From: an uncultured Eubacterium sp. | GTDB lineage: Bacteria; Bacillota; Clostridia; Lachnospirales; Lachnospiraceae | Reading direction: 5' to 3' | DNA: 64,000 nucleotides | Assembly (NCBI GenBank): GCA_910584595.1 | Contig: CAJUBQ010000013.1 | Location: 1 to 64,000, forward strand | Shown here: positions 1-11,286 of the stretch, one piece after another | Layout: every line of letters starts with the position of its first letter | Numbering within the stretch: position 1 is the first letter of the stretch | Notes under the pieces: generated by a model | Told to the model about the DNA's origin: nothing | Database searches by the model: none | What the model saw: the letters and a program-made list of their open reading frames with translations, nothing else | Translations under genes and position numbers: made by a program

Positions 1-130
1 CACCGCAGTGTTGCCCCAGTCCGCTCAGAGGATGTTCCAGCCAGCAAAACCATTCTGCCAGACGCAGAGTCGTTCGGGAATCCGTTAAGTTAATGACATT
101 GCCCGTGAATAGTAACCAAATGAGTAATCG
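1..130. other. Window-edge non-coding DNA with a repeat-family end
   Basis: No gene is supported here. Positions 104-117 read CCGTGAATAGTAAC, the exact reverse complement of the left end of the palindromic element at 34703-34846, so this may be the edge of another copy. The rest of the element, if present, lies outside the window or has diverged. Confidence 0.3.
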
Positions 131-910
131 TTACTTTTTGCGGTATTCACTTGGCGTAATTTTATACCGCTCCTTAAATCTTCGGTTAAAGGTCCGCTGG
201 CTTTCAAAACCACTGTCAAAACAGATATCCAGTATCGTATCGCTGGTATTTTCCAGCCTTGTGGAGGCATAACTTAACCTTGCTTCATTAAGGTACTGAT
301 TAAAATTGCAGTGGAAGGTCTTTGAAAATATTCTGGACAGTACATATTTGCTTACTCCCAGATCTCGCGCCATATCTTCTAAGGAAAATTGCTTTCTGAA
401 GTTACCGGATACATAGGAAACCGTCTGATAAATCAGGTCGTCACTTTCCACACAGCTTTTTTCTACCAGATGCAGGTGATTCATGCATCTGGCTAAAATA
501 ATCTGGACGTATGCCTGCAGGATCATCGGCTCACCTTCTTTTAACTGCATAATCGCTTCTATTGCATGATAAACATCGGGCGTCAGTTGTTTCGACCGGA
601 TCATTGGACATGCCGGTGCGCAGCCTTGTATTTTTTCTGCGAAAATGCCAGTGACAGATGGCGGAATAAGAATATAAACAGCTTTATTGATTCCTGTAGA
701 AAATACCTGATAATGGTGGATGATATCAGAAAAAACAAGCCCGATGTCTCCCTTTTCCATATGATATAATTCCTGTCCGACACCCAGTTCCAGCGTTCCT
801 TCTGTCACGCATACAATCTCGAATGCATGATGCAAATGAGGGGATACATGTTTTGATACCCGATGAACTGCAAAAATTTCTTCTTTTGTTTCTTTAAATG
901 TAAAATGCAT
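131..910 (-). CDS. AraC family transcriptional regulator
   Basis: A 259-residue regulator. Residues 1-90 look like an AraC-type cupin sensor domain with a histidine-rich stretch (HLHHAFEIVCV). The C-terminal 100 residues carry the two helix-turn-helix motifs, including the family signature near the end (GFESQRTFNRRFKERYKITPSEYRK, residues about 232-257, quoted in part: FNRRFKERYKITP). The ATG at 910 follows an AGAAGGGG ribosome site. It is divergent from the 25-codon gene at 1196. Four degenerate 13-14 bp direct repeats lie just upstream of its start and could be its own binding sites. The target and inducer cannot be read from sequence; sugar control is likely because the neighbours are sugar genes. 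Confidence 0.88.
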   Translation of the reverse strand: MHFTFKETKEEIFAVHRVSKHVSPHLHHAFEIVCVTEGTLELGVGQELYHMEKGDIGLVFSDIIHHYQVFSTGINKAVYILIPPSVTGIFAEKIQGCAPACPMIRSKQLTPDVYHAIEAIMQLKEGEPMILQAYVQIILARCMNHLHLVEKSCVESDDLIYQTVSYVSGNFRKQFSLEDMARDLGVSKYVLSRIFSKTFHCNFNQYLNEARLSYASTRLENTSDTILDICFDSGFESQRTFNRRFKERYKITPSEYRKK

Positions 911-940
911 TGGCAGGAGCCCCTTCTGTTTATTTTAATT

Positions 941-993
941 TTTATACTTAAATTTTATGCTTGAATTTCTATACTCTAATTTTAATGCCTGAT
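941..993. repeat. Four degenerate 13-14 bp direct repeats
   Basis: Units begin near 941, 954, 967 and 981 and share the pattern TTTATRCTTRAAT with drift in the last copies. They lie 31-83 bp upstream of the AraC start codon, in its promoter region. AraC proteins often bind direct repeats, so these may be autoregulatory sites, but the AT-rich sequence makes chance similarity possible. Confidence 0.35.
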
Positions 994-1017
994 TTTAAAA
1001 TCCGGTTTTTGTATGTC

Positions 1018-1083
1018 AGGAACTGTAAAGAAATTACTTGCAATATTCTTTGTCTTTTTGCAAGTGATTTCTTTACAGTTCCT
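1018..1083. repeat. 26-bp inverted repeat, 14-nt loop
   Basis: Arms at 1018-1043 and 1058-1083 pair over all 26 positions, with a single G-U wobble, around the loop 1044-1057. It lies between the divergent AraC gene and the 25-codon gene. No plus-strand gene lies upstream of it in the window and no long T-run follows, so it is not an obvious terminator. It could be a structured small RNA, a strong mRNA structure upstream of the small gene, or a remnant palindromic element. Confidence 0.75.
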
Positions 1084-1129
1084 TACCTTCTGATTTGTAT
1101 CGCAAGATTTGTCTATACTTCCTTATCAT

Positions 1130-1158
1130 TTGGCAAGCATTTTTTCCAGACATGTCAT
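1130..1158 (+). promoter_or_regulatory. Possible promoter of the 25-codon gene
   Basis: TTGGCA (1130-1135), a 17-bp spacer, and a weak -10 TGTCAT (1153-1158) sit 37 bp before the ATG at 1196. The -10 matches only four of six positions, so this is a tentative call. Confidence 0.3.
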
Positions 1159-1195
1159 AGAATGGACTTGTAAATGAGGAAAGGAGAAATACAAA

Positions 1196-1273
1196 ATGAG
1201 AAGATTAAAAAACTATATAAACAACCTGTTAGCGTTTTACGAAGGTTATTTTAATTATGTGTATCGTGCATAG
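1196..1273 (+). CDS. 25-residue small protein
   Basis: The peptide is MRRLKNYINNLLAFYEGYFN followed by YVYRA. It has an excellent ribosome site (AGGAAAGGAG at 1177-1186) before the ATG and is followed ten bases after its TAG by a strong terminator at 1283-1312. The sequence is basic at both ends with a hydrophobic/aromatic middle, suggesting a membrane-surface or binding peptide, but no family is recognised. It stands alone between convergent and divergent regulators and sugar genes. The combination of ribosome site, discrete frame and terminator makes translation likely; function is unknown. Confidence 0.55.
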   Translation: MRRLKNYINNLLAFYEGYFNYVYRA

Positions 1274-1282
1274 TAAAAAGCG

Positions 1283-1312
1283 GACCATTTCACAAATGTG
1301 AAATGGTCTTTT
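1283..1312. terminator. Bidirectional terminator
   Basis: Perfect 11-bp stem GACCATTTCAC/GTGAAATGGTC with an AAAT loop, followed by TTTT on the plus strand; an A-rich flank gives a shorter U-run for the minus strand. It separates the convergent 25-codon gene and the GPH transporter gene. Confidence 0.85.
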
Positions 1313-1315
1313 GCA

Positions 1316-2698
1316 TTACTGTGAAACAGAAGATGTCGTAATACATTTTTCTTTTTTTATTTTTTCATTCGCTTCTTCTACATTCATTCTGGAAAGCACT
1401 AACATAATCAGTACATTGAAGATGAACGGAAGCCACAAATACATAAATTGCATCATTTGAAGAGCTGACTGCGGCTGTACGGCATTGGTGCCGACATATC
1501 CGCTGAATTCCAGGAGCCATCCTACGACTGCGGTTCCGATACCACCGCCGATTTTTACGCCAAGGGAAGTGCAGGAGTACATCGTTCCGTCGACTCTCTT
1601 TCCCTGAGTCAGATAAGTGTATTCAGAGCAGGAAGCAATCACGGCATTCATGTCGCCCTGCCAGGGGCCCTGGCCGAGCGCAGCAAGCGCTGTAAATGCC
1701 ATCATCATAGGGATGTTTCCCATATATCCGGCAACGACTACCAATGCTCTGCCGATGACAGCGAGGATGTATCCTCTTAAGTTTAGCTTGTACATACCTT
1801 TCCATTTGCCTACCAGCGCTGGTGTAAATATCAGCGCTATGATAAGAGGAATATTTACAGCCCAGGCAAATTGTCCGAACAGGTTTTTATTTTTTAATAC
1901 CCATGTCATATAATAAATGCCTGCACCGATCATGGCGCTGTACAACTGCTGTAAGATGTAGGCTAAGCAGATCATCAGATAGAACTTGTTTTTCATAAGC
2001 AGCCGGAATGCCTGGATCAATCCGTACTTTTCTTCGCTGTCTGTTGTTTTGCTGTCGTTTGTCTCCTCTTCTGAAAGTTCCTTTACGGAAAGGCCGGAGA
2101 TTGTATTGACGATCAATCCGATGACCGCATAGATGATAGCTACCAGTCTCCACGCGGCAGCATTACCGCCGCACATATCTACAAATCCGACTGTAATGGT
2201 CTGAATCAGAAGGCTTGTTGTAAATGCAAAGATAAAACGGTAAGAACCCATCTGTACACGTTCTTTGCTGTTTTTTGTAACAAGTGAAGTTAGAGCTGAA
2301 TATGCAATGTTATTTGCGGTATAGAACACACTGTTAAGCAGGGTATAGGCGATGAAAAACCAGGCATACTGCGCCGTCCTGCCAAGGCCGGCCGGGACTG
2401 CAAAACAGGCCACCAATGTTATGGCGCAGCCGATGTAGCCATATAGCATCCATGGTCTTGCTTTTCCAAGTTTACTGTGTGTCTTGTCAATCATAGAACC
2501 GAAAAAGATATCCGTAAATCCATCAAACAGCTTTGATACGGCGATCAAGGTTCCTACAATTCCGGATGCCAGACCGATGGTATCTGTCAGGTAAACCATA
2601 ACAAACGATGAGAGAAATGCATATACTACATTTCCGGCTACATCACCTGATCCGTAGCCAATTTTGTTATACCATTTTAAATATCTTTTTTCCTCCAT
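1316..2698 (-). CDS. GPH-family sugar:cation symporter
   Basis: A 460-residue, roughly 12-helix permease of the glycoside-pentoside-hexuronide family (MelB/LacS type). The N-terminus (KWYNKIGYGSGDVAGN) is the family signature, followed by the conserved DGFTDIFFG region where the cation-site aspartates sit and by KLGKARPWMLYG. It has no C-terminal IIA domain. The ATG at 2698 is chosen because it follows GAGGAGG at ideal spacing; a start at 2725 overlapping lacZ would add nine residues without a better ribosome site. It lies 23 bp after the LacZ-type gene in the same operon, so it most likely imports the galactoside (for example lactose) that the enzyme cleaves. Confidence 0.9.
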   Translation of the reverse strand: MEEKRYLKWYNKIGYGSGDVAGNVVYAFLSSFVMVYLTDTIGLASGIVGTLIAVSKLFDGFTDIFFGSMIDKTHSKLGKARPWMLYGYIGCAITLVACFAVPAGLGRTAQYAWFFIAYTLLNSVFYTANNIAYSALTSLVTKNSKERVQMGSYRFIFAFTTSLLIQTITVGFVDMCGGNAAAWRLVAIIYAVIGLIVNTISGLSVKELSEEETNDSKTTDSEEKYGLIQAFRLLMKNKFYLMICLAYILQQLYSAMIGAGIYYMTWVLKNKNLFGQFAWAVNIPLIIALIFTPALVGKWKGMYKLNLRGYILAVIGRALVVVAGYMGNIPMMMAFTALAALGQGPWQGDMNAVIASCSEYTYLTQGKRVDGTMYSCTSLGVKIGGGIGTAVVGWLLEFSGYVGTNAVQPQSALQMMQFMYLWLPFIFNVLIMLVLSRMNVEEANEKIKKEKCITTSSVSQ

Positions 2699-2721
2699 AA
2701 GAATTCCTCCTCGTTTATCTT

Positions 2722-5889
<3,168 letters not shown>

Positions 5890-5902
5890 CTATAAATAGA
5901 AA

Positions 5903-5931
5903 TGGACAGAATATGCACAAAATGATACAAT
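5903..5931 (+). promoter_or_regulatory. Promoter of the AraC gene at 5953
   Basis: TGGACA (5903-5908), 17-bp spacer and TACAAT (5926-5931) lie 21 bp upstream of the ATG, with AAAGGAGG in between. It lies in the divergent region shared with lacZ. Confidence 0.6.
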
Positions 5932-5952
5932 AAAACAAAGGAGGAAACGGAT

Positions 5953-6816
5953 ATGTATATTAATTCCGGGTATAAAAACAATTCTTTTATAGATTTCAAA
6001 GACAAAAGCAGGCCATTGATTGTGGGAAGCTGTGGAACCTATCGCCTGTCTTCACATCCAAAACTGCCAACGTACCGCCCAAGAGGCAGATTGGATTTTC
6101 AGATGATCTATATCGCTTCAGGACGCGCTTATTTTCATTTTGACAAGCCTGAAAATGAGACAATTGTGACGGCTGGAAACCTTGTTTTATTCCGCCCAAA
6201 AGAATTTCAGAAATATGAATATTACGGAACAGATAAGACCGAAGTTTACTGGATTCATTTTACAGGAAGCAATGTGAAGAATCTGTTAAGAAAATATGGC
6301 TTTTCAGATGACAGACGGATATTTCCTGTAGGAACATCATTGGAATATGAACATATTTTTAAAAGGATCATTTTGGAATTGCAAAGATGTCAGGATGATT
6401 ATGATGAAATGCTGACATTGCTGTTTCGCCATTTGCTGATTATCTTTCACCGGGACTTCATGAAAGAGCATGTATTAAAGAACGAATTTCTGGATCATGA
6501 GATGGAGACAGCTGCCGCCTACTTTAATGAGAATTATCATCGGGATATTCATATTGAAGAATATGCCGTATCAAGGGGGATGAGTGTGAGCTGGTTTATA
6601 CGTAATTTCAAGAAATATACCGGAACGACTCCTATGCAGTTTGTTACTTCCATACGAATCACAAATGCCCAGATGTTATTGGAAACTACGAACTATGCCG
6701 TGAATGAGATATCTCGTATCGTCGGTTATGACAATCCGCTGTATTTCAGCAGATTGTTCCGCAAACAGAAAGGATGTGCGCCGTCGCAGTTTCGGAAAAA
6801 GAAAGAGCGCTTGTAA
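5953..6816 (+). CDS. AraC family regulator, divergent from lacZ
   Basis: A 287-residue regulator with an N-terminal cupin sugar-sensing domain (residues about 20-150; RPRGRLDFQMIYIASGRAYF) and a C-terminal double helix-turn-helix domain (about 185-285; GYDNPLYFSRLFRKQKGCAP). The ATG follows AAAGGAGG. Divergent placement 192 bp from lacZ makes it the probable activator of the lacZ-permease operon, responding to a galactoside; this is inference from position. A bidirectional terminator follows immediately. Confidence 0.9.
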   Translation: MYINSGYKNNSFIDFKDKSRPLIVGSCGTYRLSSHPKLPTYRPRGRLDFQMIYIASGRAYFHFDKPENETIVTAGNLVLFRPKEFQKYEYYGTDKTEVYWIHFTGSNVKNLLRKYGFSDDRRIFPVGTSLEYEHIFKRIILELQRCQDDYDEMLTLLFRHLLIIFHRDFMKEHVLKNEFLDHEMETAAAYFNENYHRDIHIEEYAVSRGMSVSWFIRNFKKYTGTTPMQFVTSIRITNAQMLLETTNYAVNEISRIVGYDNPLYFSRLFRKQKGCAPSQFRKKKERL

Positions 6817-6820
6817 AATA

Positions 6821-6865
6821 AAATCTATCACACGCTGGCAGTCGTGCCGGAGTGTGATAGATTTT
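6821..6865. terminator. Bidirectional terminator
   Basis: Perfect 13-bp stem (AAATCTATCACAC at 6821-6833 pairing with 6852-6864), U-run on both strands, between the convergent AraC and ArsR-type genes. Confidence 0.85.
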
Positions 6866-6868
6866 GCA

Positions 6869-7780
6869 TTATTGCGAATAATAAAGAGAAAGCAAAATGT
6901 TTTGGTCATGGTTGCCGAATCCTGCGCCAAAGATGGTTAGTCCGCCGCTGTTTTCGGCGTCTTTTTTTATGCCGATTTTTAGCCGGATAAATGGGGAATC
7001 GGCAAGGTGCAGGTCATCGAGCCGGATATCGGATAGTTTATGGCCATCAATGCCGCAATCTTTGTCATTGATACGCAGATGCTTGAGCAGACCATATTGG
7101 CTGTAGCTGCTGTCCCACCAGGAAGGCGTGAACTTGCCGCGGACATCGGAAAAGTTTCCGGGACAGGTCCAGGTGCCTACGTCAATGTCGTTAATAAAAA
7201 ATGTGATATCACTCGGCCAGTTGTTATTGGAAACCGGAAACTCCGAAGACAGCTCCAAAGAAAGATCCATTAATTCCGGTTTTTCAGTTTCATTTAACAG
7301 GTTGGGGATCTTGTATTCTATGTAGCCTTCGGAAAACCAAAGGAGGGAAGCTTCAATCCTCTCGTTTAGTACAAATGACCGTGGATCGTCAACATCTCCA
7401 ATGATAGACTGTGTGCTTGCCAGGCCGCAGGTAGGCGTAACTGCGAAGTCTGAAAAAAAACCCAGACGGATTTCACTTGTTTTCTTTTTAAATGGGAGGT
7501 AAATTTTCTGGGGAAAATGAATCTGTATTTGATCCACTTTTAATGTGTATACTTTTTTTCTGCCGTCCGGTGATTCGAAAGTCAGACTTTTGTGAATCAG
7601 CCTGGCATCTTCTAATATTTTAATATGGCGGGATAAAATAGCCTTACTTAGTCCTAGCGCATGGGCCAATTCGCTGGAAGTGGCTGGTGCGCTGGCAAGG
7701 TGATTTAAAATATCCAGGCGTGTTTCAGAAGCGAGCGCTTTGTAGATGGTAAGCCCGGCGTCGTCTAAGTATAGTTCCAT
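6869..7780 (-). CDS. ArsR-type winged-helix regulator of the sugar locus
   Basis: A 303-residue protein. Residues about 10-95 are an ArsR/winged-helix DNA-binding domain (ASETRLDILNHL, SELAHALGLSKAILSRHIKI). The remaining 200 residues, rich in beta strands and tryptophans, are unlike metal-sensing ArsR proteins and probably form a ligand-binding domain; the family is not recognised. The ATG at 7780 follows GGAGGAAA; an upstream extension lacks a ribosome site. It is divergent from the sugar ABC operon, and the intervening DNA holds opposed consensus promoters and a perfect 12-bp palindrome, so it probably represses or activates that operon and itself. Confidence 0.75.
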   Translation of the reverse strand: MELYLDDAGLTIYKALASETRLDILNHLASAPATSSELAHALGLSKAILSRHIKILEDARLIHKSLTFESPDGRKKVYTLKVDQIQIHFPQKIYLPFKKKTSEIRLGFFSDFAVTPTCGLASTQSIIGDVDDPRSFVLNERIEASLLWFSEGYIEYKIPNLLNETEKPELMDLSLELSSEFPVSNNNWPSDITFFINDIDVGTWTCPGNFSDVRGKFTPSWWDSSYSQYGLLKHLRINDKDCGIDGHKLSDIRLDDLHLADSPFIRLKIGIKKDAENSGGLTIFGAGFGNHDQNILLSLYYSQ

Positions 7781-7844
7781 TTGTATTTCCTCCGTGAAGA
7801 TTGCCTCTGATCCGGTTTGCATCAGGCTGAATAGTTCTAAAAAC

Positions 7845-7873
7845 AGTATACTAAAAATGCAGGCAAAAATCAA
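7845..7873 (-). promoter_or_regulatory. Promoter of the ArsR-type regulator
   Basis: On the minus strand: TTGATT (7873-7868), 17-bp spacer and TATACT (7850-7845), 65 bp before the ATG at 7780. Confidence 0.65.
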
Positions 7874-7883
7874 GAAATAAAAA

Positions 7884-7895
7884 ATAGTTAACTAT
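7884..7895. promoter_or_regulatory. Candidate operator ATAGTTAACTAT
   Basis: A perfect 12-bp palindrome between the two divergent promoters. Related half-sites (AATAGT followed by TAA, AAA or TGA) recur near 7926, overlap the -35 of the sugar operon near 7938, and occur near 8026; a reversed one (AAACTATT) is near 8043. The recurrence around both promoters suggests binding sites of the divergent ArsR-type regulator. The AT-rich setting weakens the case. Confidence 0.5.
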
Positions 7896-7941
7896 AATAT
7901 AAACTTTAATAAAAAGTAAAATAAAATAGTAAAGAAAATAG

Positions 7942-7970
7942 TTGACAATATAAGAATCTGCTGATATACT
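7942..7970 (+). promoter_or_regulatory. Promoter of the sugar ABC operon
   Basis: Consensus TTGACA (7942-7947), 17-bp spacer, TATACT (7965-7970). The implied leader before the ATG at 8144 is about 165 nt and contains two more AATAGT-like half-sites. Confidence 0.8.
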
Positions 7971-8143
7971 AAATTCAGCTAAAAAATTTGTGAAAGGGCC
8001 TTTGCAACAAAAATAGCGTGAATAAATAGTAAATACAAAAGTAAACTATTACATGGATTAGATTAAAAAAGACAACTAAAAAATAAACTAAAAGCGGTAT
8101 AGGAACAGACCTGATCTGTGGATTGATTTAGGGAGGGAAAACG

Positions 8144-9412
8144 ATGAAGTTGAAAAAGATGTTAACAATTACAATGGCAGCAGTGATGTGTGCGGGAGCA
8201 ATCGCAGGATGCGGGACCAAAGACGGAAAGACGAAGGATGGAAGTGACGCAGGCAAGGGAGGCGGCAGTGAGATTTTGCTTTGGTCATCAGCAACCGGAC
8301 CGGATGGAGAGCGCATTCAGAAAACGATTAATGCTTATAATGAAACAAGCCCTGCATATAAAGTAAAATTTGTATCTATGCAGGCAGATACATTTAACAC
8401 AAAATTATCTACTGCCGGACGTTCCGGAAAAGGAGTGCCGGACCTGGCGCTTGTCGCATCGGAAGCGCTGCCGACTTACAATACACAGGGAATGCTGGAA
8501 TCATGGGATGAGGCGATTGCGGATACGGAATTAAAGAAAGAAAATTATGTTGAAAGCGCCTGGGAGATTGGAAGTCTGGATGGAAAACAATATGGGATTC
8601 CTGCTACGATGGGATCCTGGGTGATGTTTTATAATAAAGATTTGATGGAGAAGTATGCGCCGGATGCACTCGACGACGGCTATGTGACATATGAAGAGAT
8701 TGAAGCTGCGGGAGAAGCGGCAAAAGCGGATGGTATATACAGCTATGCGAATACATGGAGTATGCAAAATTACAGCAACCTGTATTTGCAGATGGGTGGC
8801 GAATGGCTGAATGCAGATGGAAAGATCAGCATTAACAATGAGGCTTCAGTTGGCGTTGTGGAAGAATTAAAGAAGCTGAATGATCTGGGATATATGGTTC
8901 CAAATGGAGAAGATGCAAACAAGATGTTTATGAATCAGAAGCTTATTTTCCTGCCGGAAGGCACCTGGATGCTGAGTAATATGGAAGCGATCAAAGATTT
9001 TGCATGGGGAGAGACATTTACGCCTCAGTGGGATGCCGCAAATGTTGTACAGTGCAGCGGCGTTGATCAGTTTGCAATATTTAAATCCGGCGAAGAACGT
9101 TCTCAAGAGAAAAAGCAGGGCATGGTAAAATTCCTTGAATGGCTGCAGGGCAACCAGTTAGAATGGGTAAAATCAGGCGCTAATCCAAGTTCACTGGCCA
9201 TGCTGGAAAATGAAGAATATCTTGCGATGCCGCAGTCATTTCTGTTAACGACTGAGGAAGGTCGTGCAGCAATTAACATTAATGCGGCAGAGGGACTTAC
9301 TTATGTATTTAATGAATACGATGCGCGCGCATGGGATATGATTACAGGAAAAGCAGATATTGCGCAGACATTTGAAGAGATTCAAAAGATCGTGGATGAA
9401 AAGATGAAGTAA
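8144..9412 (+). CDS. Sugar ABC transporter binding lipoprotein
   Basis: A 422-residue extracellular solute-binding protein family 1 member. It has a lipoprotein signal peptide with lipobox AIAGC (Cys23) and a glycine/lysine-rich linker, then a two-lobed binding fold (LLWSSATGPDGERIQKTINA; GTWMLSNMEAIKDFAWG). It is tethered outside the membrane and delivers an oligosaccharide to the permeases that follow. GGGAGG precedes the ATG. A hairpin after its stop codon (9442-9479) fits the usual excess of binding protein over permease. The ligand is unknown; the downstream GH43 and GH2 enzymes suggest a plant or host glycan fragment. Confidence 0.9.
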   Translation: MKLKKMLTITMAAVMCAGAIAGCGTKDGKTKDGSDAGKGGGSEILLWSSATGPDGERIQKTINAYNETSPAYKVKFVSMQADTFNTKLSTAGRSGKGVPDLALVASEALPTYNTQGMLESWDEAIADTELKKENYVESAWEIGSLDGKQYGIPATMGSWVMFYNKDLMEKYAPDALDDGYVTYEEIEAAGEAAKADGIYSYANTWSMQNYSNLYLQMGGEWLNADGKISINNEASVGVVEELKKLNDLGYMVPNGEDANKMFMNQKLIFLPEGTWMLSNMEAIKDFAWGETFTPQWDAANVVQCSGVDQFAIFKSGEERSQEKKQGMVKFLEWLQGNQLEWVKSGANPSSLAMLENEEYLAMPQSFLLTTEEGRAAININAAEGLTYVFNEYDARAWDMITGKADIAQTFEEIQKIVDEKMK

Positions 9413-9441
9413 GGAAAGCAACAGGTTCACATCACTTTGCT

Positions 9442-9479
9442 ATGCGTTATGGAAAGGCTGCGGCATGGCCGTAACGCAT
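9442..9479 (+). other. Intercistronic hairpin
   Basis: ATGCGTTA (9442-9449) pairs with TAACGCAT (9472-9479), with additional G-C pairing inside. There is no strong U-run, so it more likely stabilises the upstream binding-protein message than terminates transcription. Confidence 0.5.
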
Positions 9480-9526
9480 GGCATGGTTTCATAGAGTTAT
9501 AAACTTATGATACGAGGAGAGAGATT

Positions 9527-10405
9527 ATGAAGCATAAGAAGATCAATTTCTGGCCGGGTATCTTTATTGGCCCGCATCTGATATTATTTCTGATATTTTT
9601 TCTGGCTCCTGCCGTATTTGGCGTCTGTATTGCGTTTACCGATTGGGATTTATACAGTACGCCGATCTTTGTAGGGCTTGATAATTTCAAGACGATTTTG
9701 TTTGACACAGAATCGATTTATCATGAACAGTTTTTGAACGGTGTAAAAAATACATTGTTGTTTGTAGCGATGGAAGTGCCGCTTTGTATTATTGTGCCTC
9801 TTTTTTTAGCAGTTATGCTTTCTGCCAGGCCGTTCTTGCACAAATTTTATCAGTCGCTCATTTATCTGCCGACGCTGTTTGCGATTTCAGCAGTGATGAT
9901 TATCTGGGGATTTCAGCTAAGCTTATCGTATGGCCCGTTTCAGGAATGGTTTGGGCTGGATGTGAATCTGACGGCTACACAGCCCTGGGCATGGATTGCG
10001 ATTGTAGTCGTTACGCTATGGTGGGGCGCGGGCGGAAATATGATTATATATGTGGCCGCTCTGAATGCTGTTCCAAAAGAACAGCTGGAAGCTGCACAGC
10101 TGGATGGAGCGGGAAACGTCGCACGCTTTTTCAAAATAATATTGCCGAATATCCGGTCTCAGATTTTGTTTACAACGGTTATGACGACGATCTCCCAGTT
10201 TAATATTTATGGACAGCCGTTAATGCTGACGAGCGGCGGGCCAAATAATTCCACAAGGGTGTTAATGATGTATATTCAGCAGAACGCATTTGGCACCGGG
10301 ATATCGACAGCAGGTATGTCTGCTGCGATGGCAGTGCTGCTCGGACTCATTATTATGGTATTTTCCAGTATACAGTTTGTAATGAACCGCAAATCAAATG
10401 CATAG
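9527..10405 (+). CDS. Sugar ABC transporter permease 1 (MalF type)
   Basis: A 292-residue inner-membrane permease with about six helices. The cytoplasmic EAA loop that docks the ATPase is visible as EQLEAAQLDGAGNVARFFKI, followed by ILPNIRSQ. It pairs with permease 2, whose ATG is 11 bp after this stop. The start follows ACGAGGAGAG. No ATPase gene lies in the operon, so a shared MsmK/UgpC-type ATPase encoded elsewhere is expected. Confidence 0.92.
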   Translation: MKHKKINFWPGIFIGPHLILFLIFFLAPAVFGVCIAFTDWDLYSTPIFVGLDNFKTILFDTESIYHEQFLNGVKNTLLFVAMEVPLCIIVPLFLAVMLSARPFLHKFYQSLIYLPTLFAISAVMIIWGFQLSLSYGPFQEWFGLDVNLTATQPWAWIAIVVVTLWWGAGGNMIIYVAALNAVPKEQLEAAQLDGAGNVARFFKIILPNIRSQILFTTVMTTISQFNIYGQPLMLTSGGPNNSTRVLMMYIQQNAFGTGISTAGMSAAMAVLLGLIIMVFSSIQFVMNRKSNA

Positions 10406-10416
10406 GAGGGAGAACA

Positions 10417-11253
10417 ATGGGAAAAAATGAGCGTACGAAAAAAATCATTTATTTTATTGTATTAACGATCGTATGTATTGTCTGGGCATTTCCGATGCTC
10501 TGGGCGCTGCTGACCTCCTTTAAGCCGGAGCTGGAGATTCAGGGTATGGGATTTCATATGTGGCCAAGAGAATGGACGTTTGATAATTATAAGCAATTGC
10601 TGGATGGCAATGAATCTTCGCCGGTACTGCGGTGGTTTATCAATTCGATGATAATATCTCTCGGACATATGCTGCTTGTTCTGACGCTTGTTTCTCTGGC
10701 AGCTTATGGTTATACAAGGCTGCATTTTAAGCATCGCGATGCATTGTTTGGATTTTTGCTGGCGACGATGATGCTGCCGGGTGTCCTGAATCTGATCCCT
10801 AATTTTAAAATCGTGGATTCGCTTGGATGGACGAATACATTTTTTGCAGTGATAGTTCCGGGGGCTGCTTCTGTCTTTAATTTGTTTTTAGTAAAGCAGT
10901 TTATGGAGGGGATTCCCAAGGAGCTGGATGAATCCGCAGTTGTGGACGGAGCAAACCGGTTTCAGATTTTCTGGCATATTATTCTGCCGCTGTCTCGCCC
11001 GGCGCTGACGGTTGTTGCTCTGTTTAGCTTTACAGGGGCATGGAATGACTTTTTGTGGCCGTCCATCGTTATGAATGACATTGATAAGCTGCCGATTACG
11101 CCAGGGCTGCAGCTGCTGCAGGGACAGTATATGACTTATCCGGGCGTAGGCGCTGCAGGAGCGATTCTTGCGCTGATTCCGACATTTTTGCTGTATTTGA
11201 TTGCGCAGAAAAGCTTTATGCAGTCGATGGCATTAAACAGTGGCATTAAATAG
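10417..11253 (+). CDS. Sugar ABC transporter permease 2 (MalG type)
   Basis: A 278-residue permease with six predicted helices, a typical N-terminal FPMLWALLTSFKPELE segment, and the EAA loop (PKELDESAVVDGANRFQIFW) followed by HIILPLSRPAL. It forms the channel with permease 1. GGAGGGAG precedes the ATG. Confidence 0.92.
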   Translation: MGKNERTKKIIYFIVLTIVCIVWAFPMLWALLTSFKPELEIQGMGFHMWPREWTFDNYKQLLDGNESSPVLRWFINSMIISLGHMLLVLTLVSLAAYGYTRLHFKHRDALFGFLLATMMLPGVLNLIPNFKIVDSLGWTNTFFAVIVPGAASVFNLFLVKQFMEGIPKELDESAVVDGANRFQIFWHIILPLSRPALTVVALFSFTGAWNDFLWPSIVMNDIDKLPITPGLQLLQGQYMTYPGVGAAGAILALIPTFLLYLIAQKSFMQSMALNSGIK

Positions 11254-11286
11254 GATGATAAATATAAAAAACAGGAGGAGTTTTAC

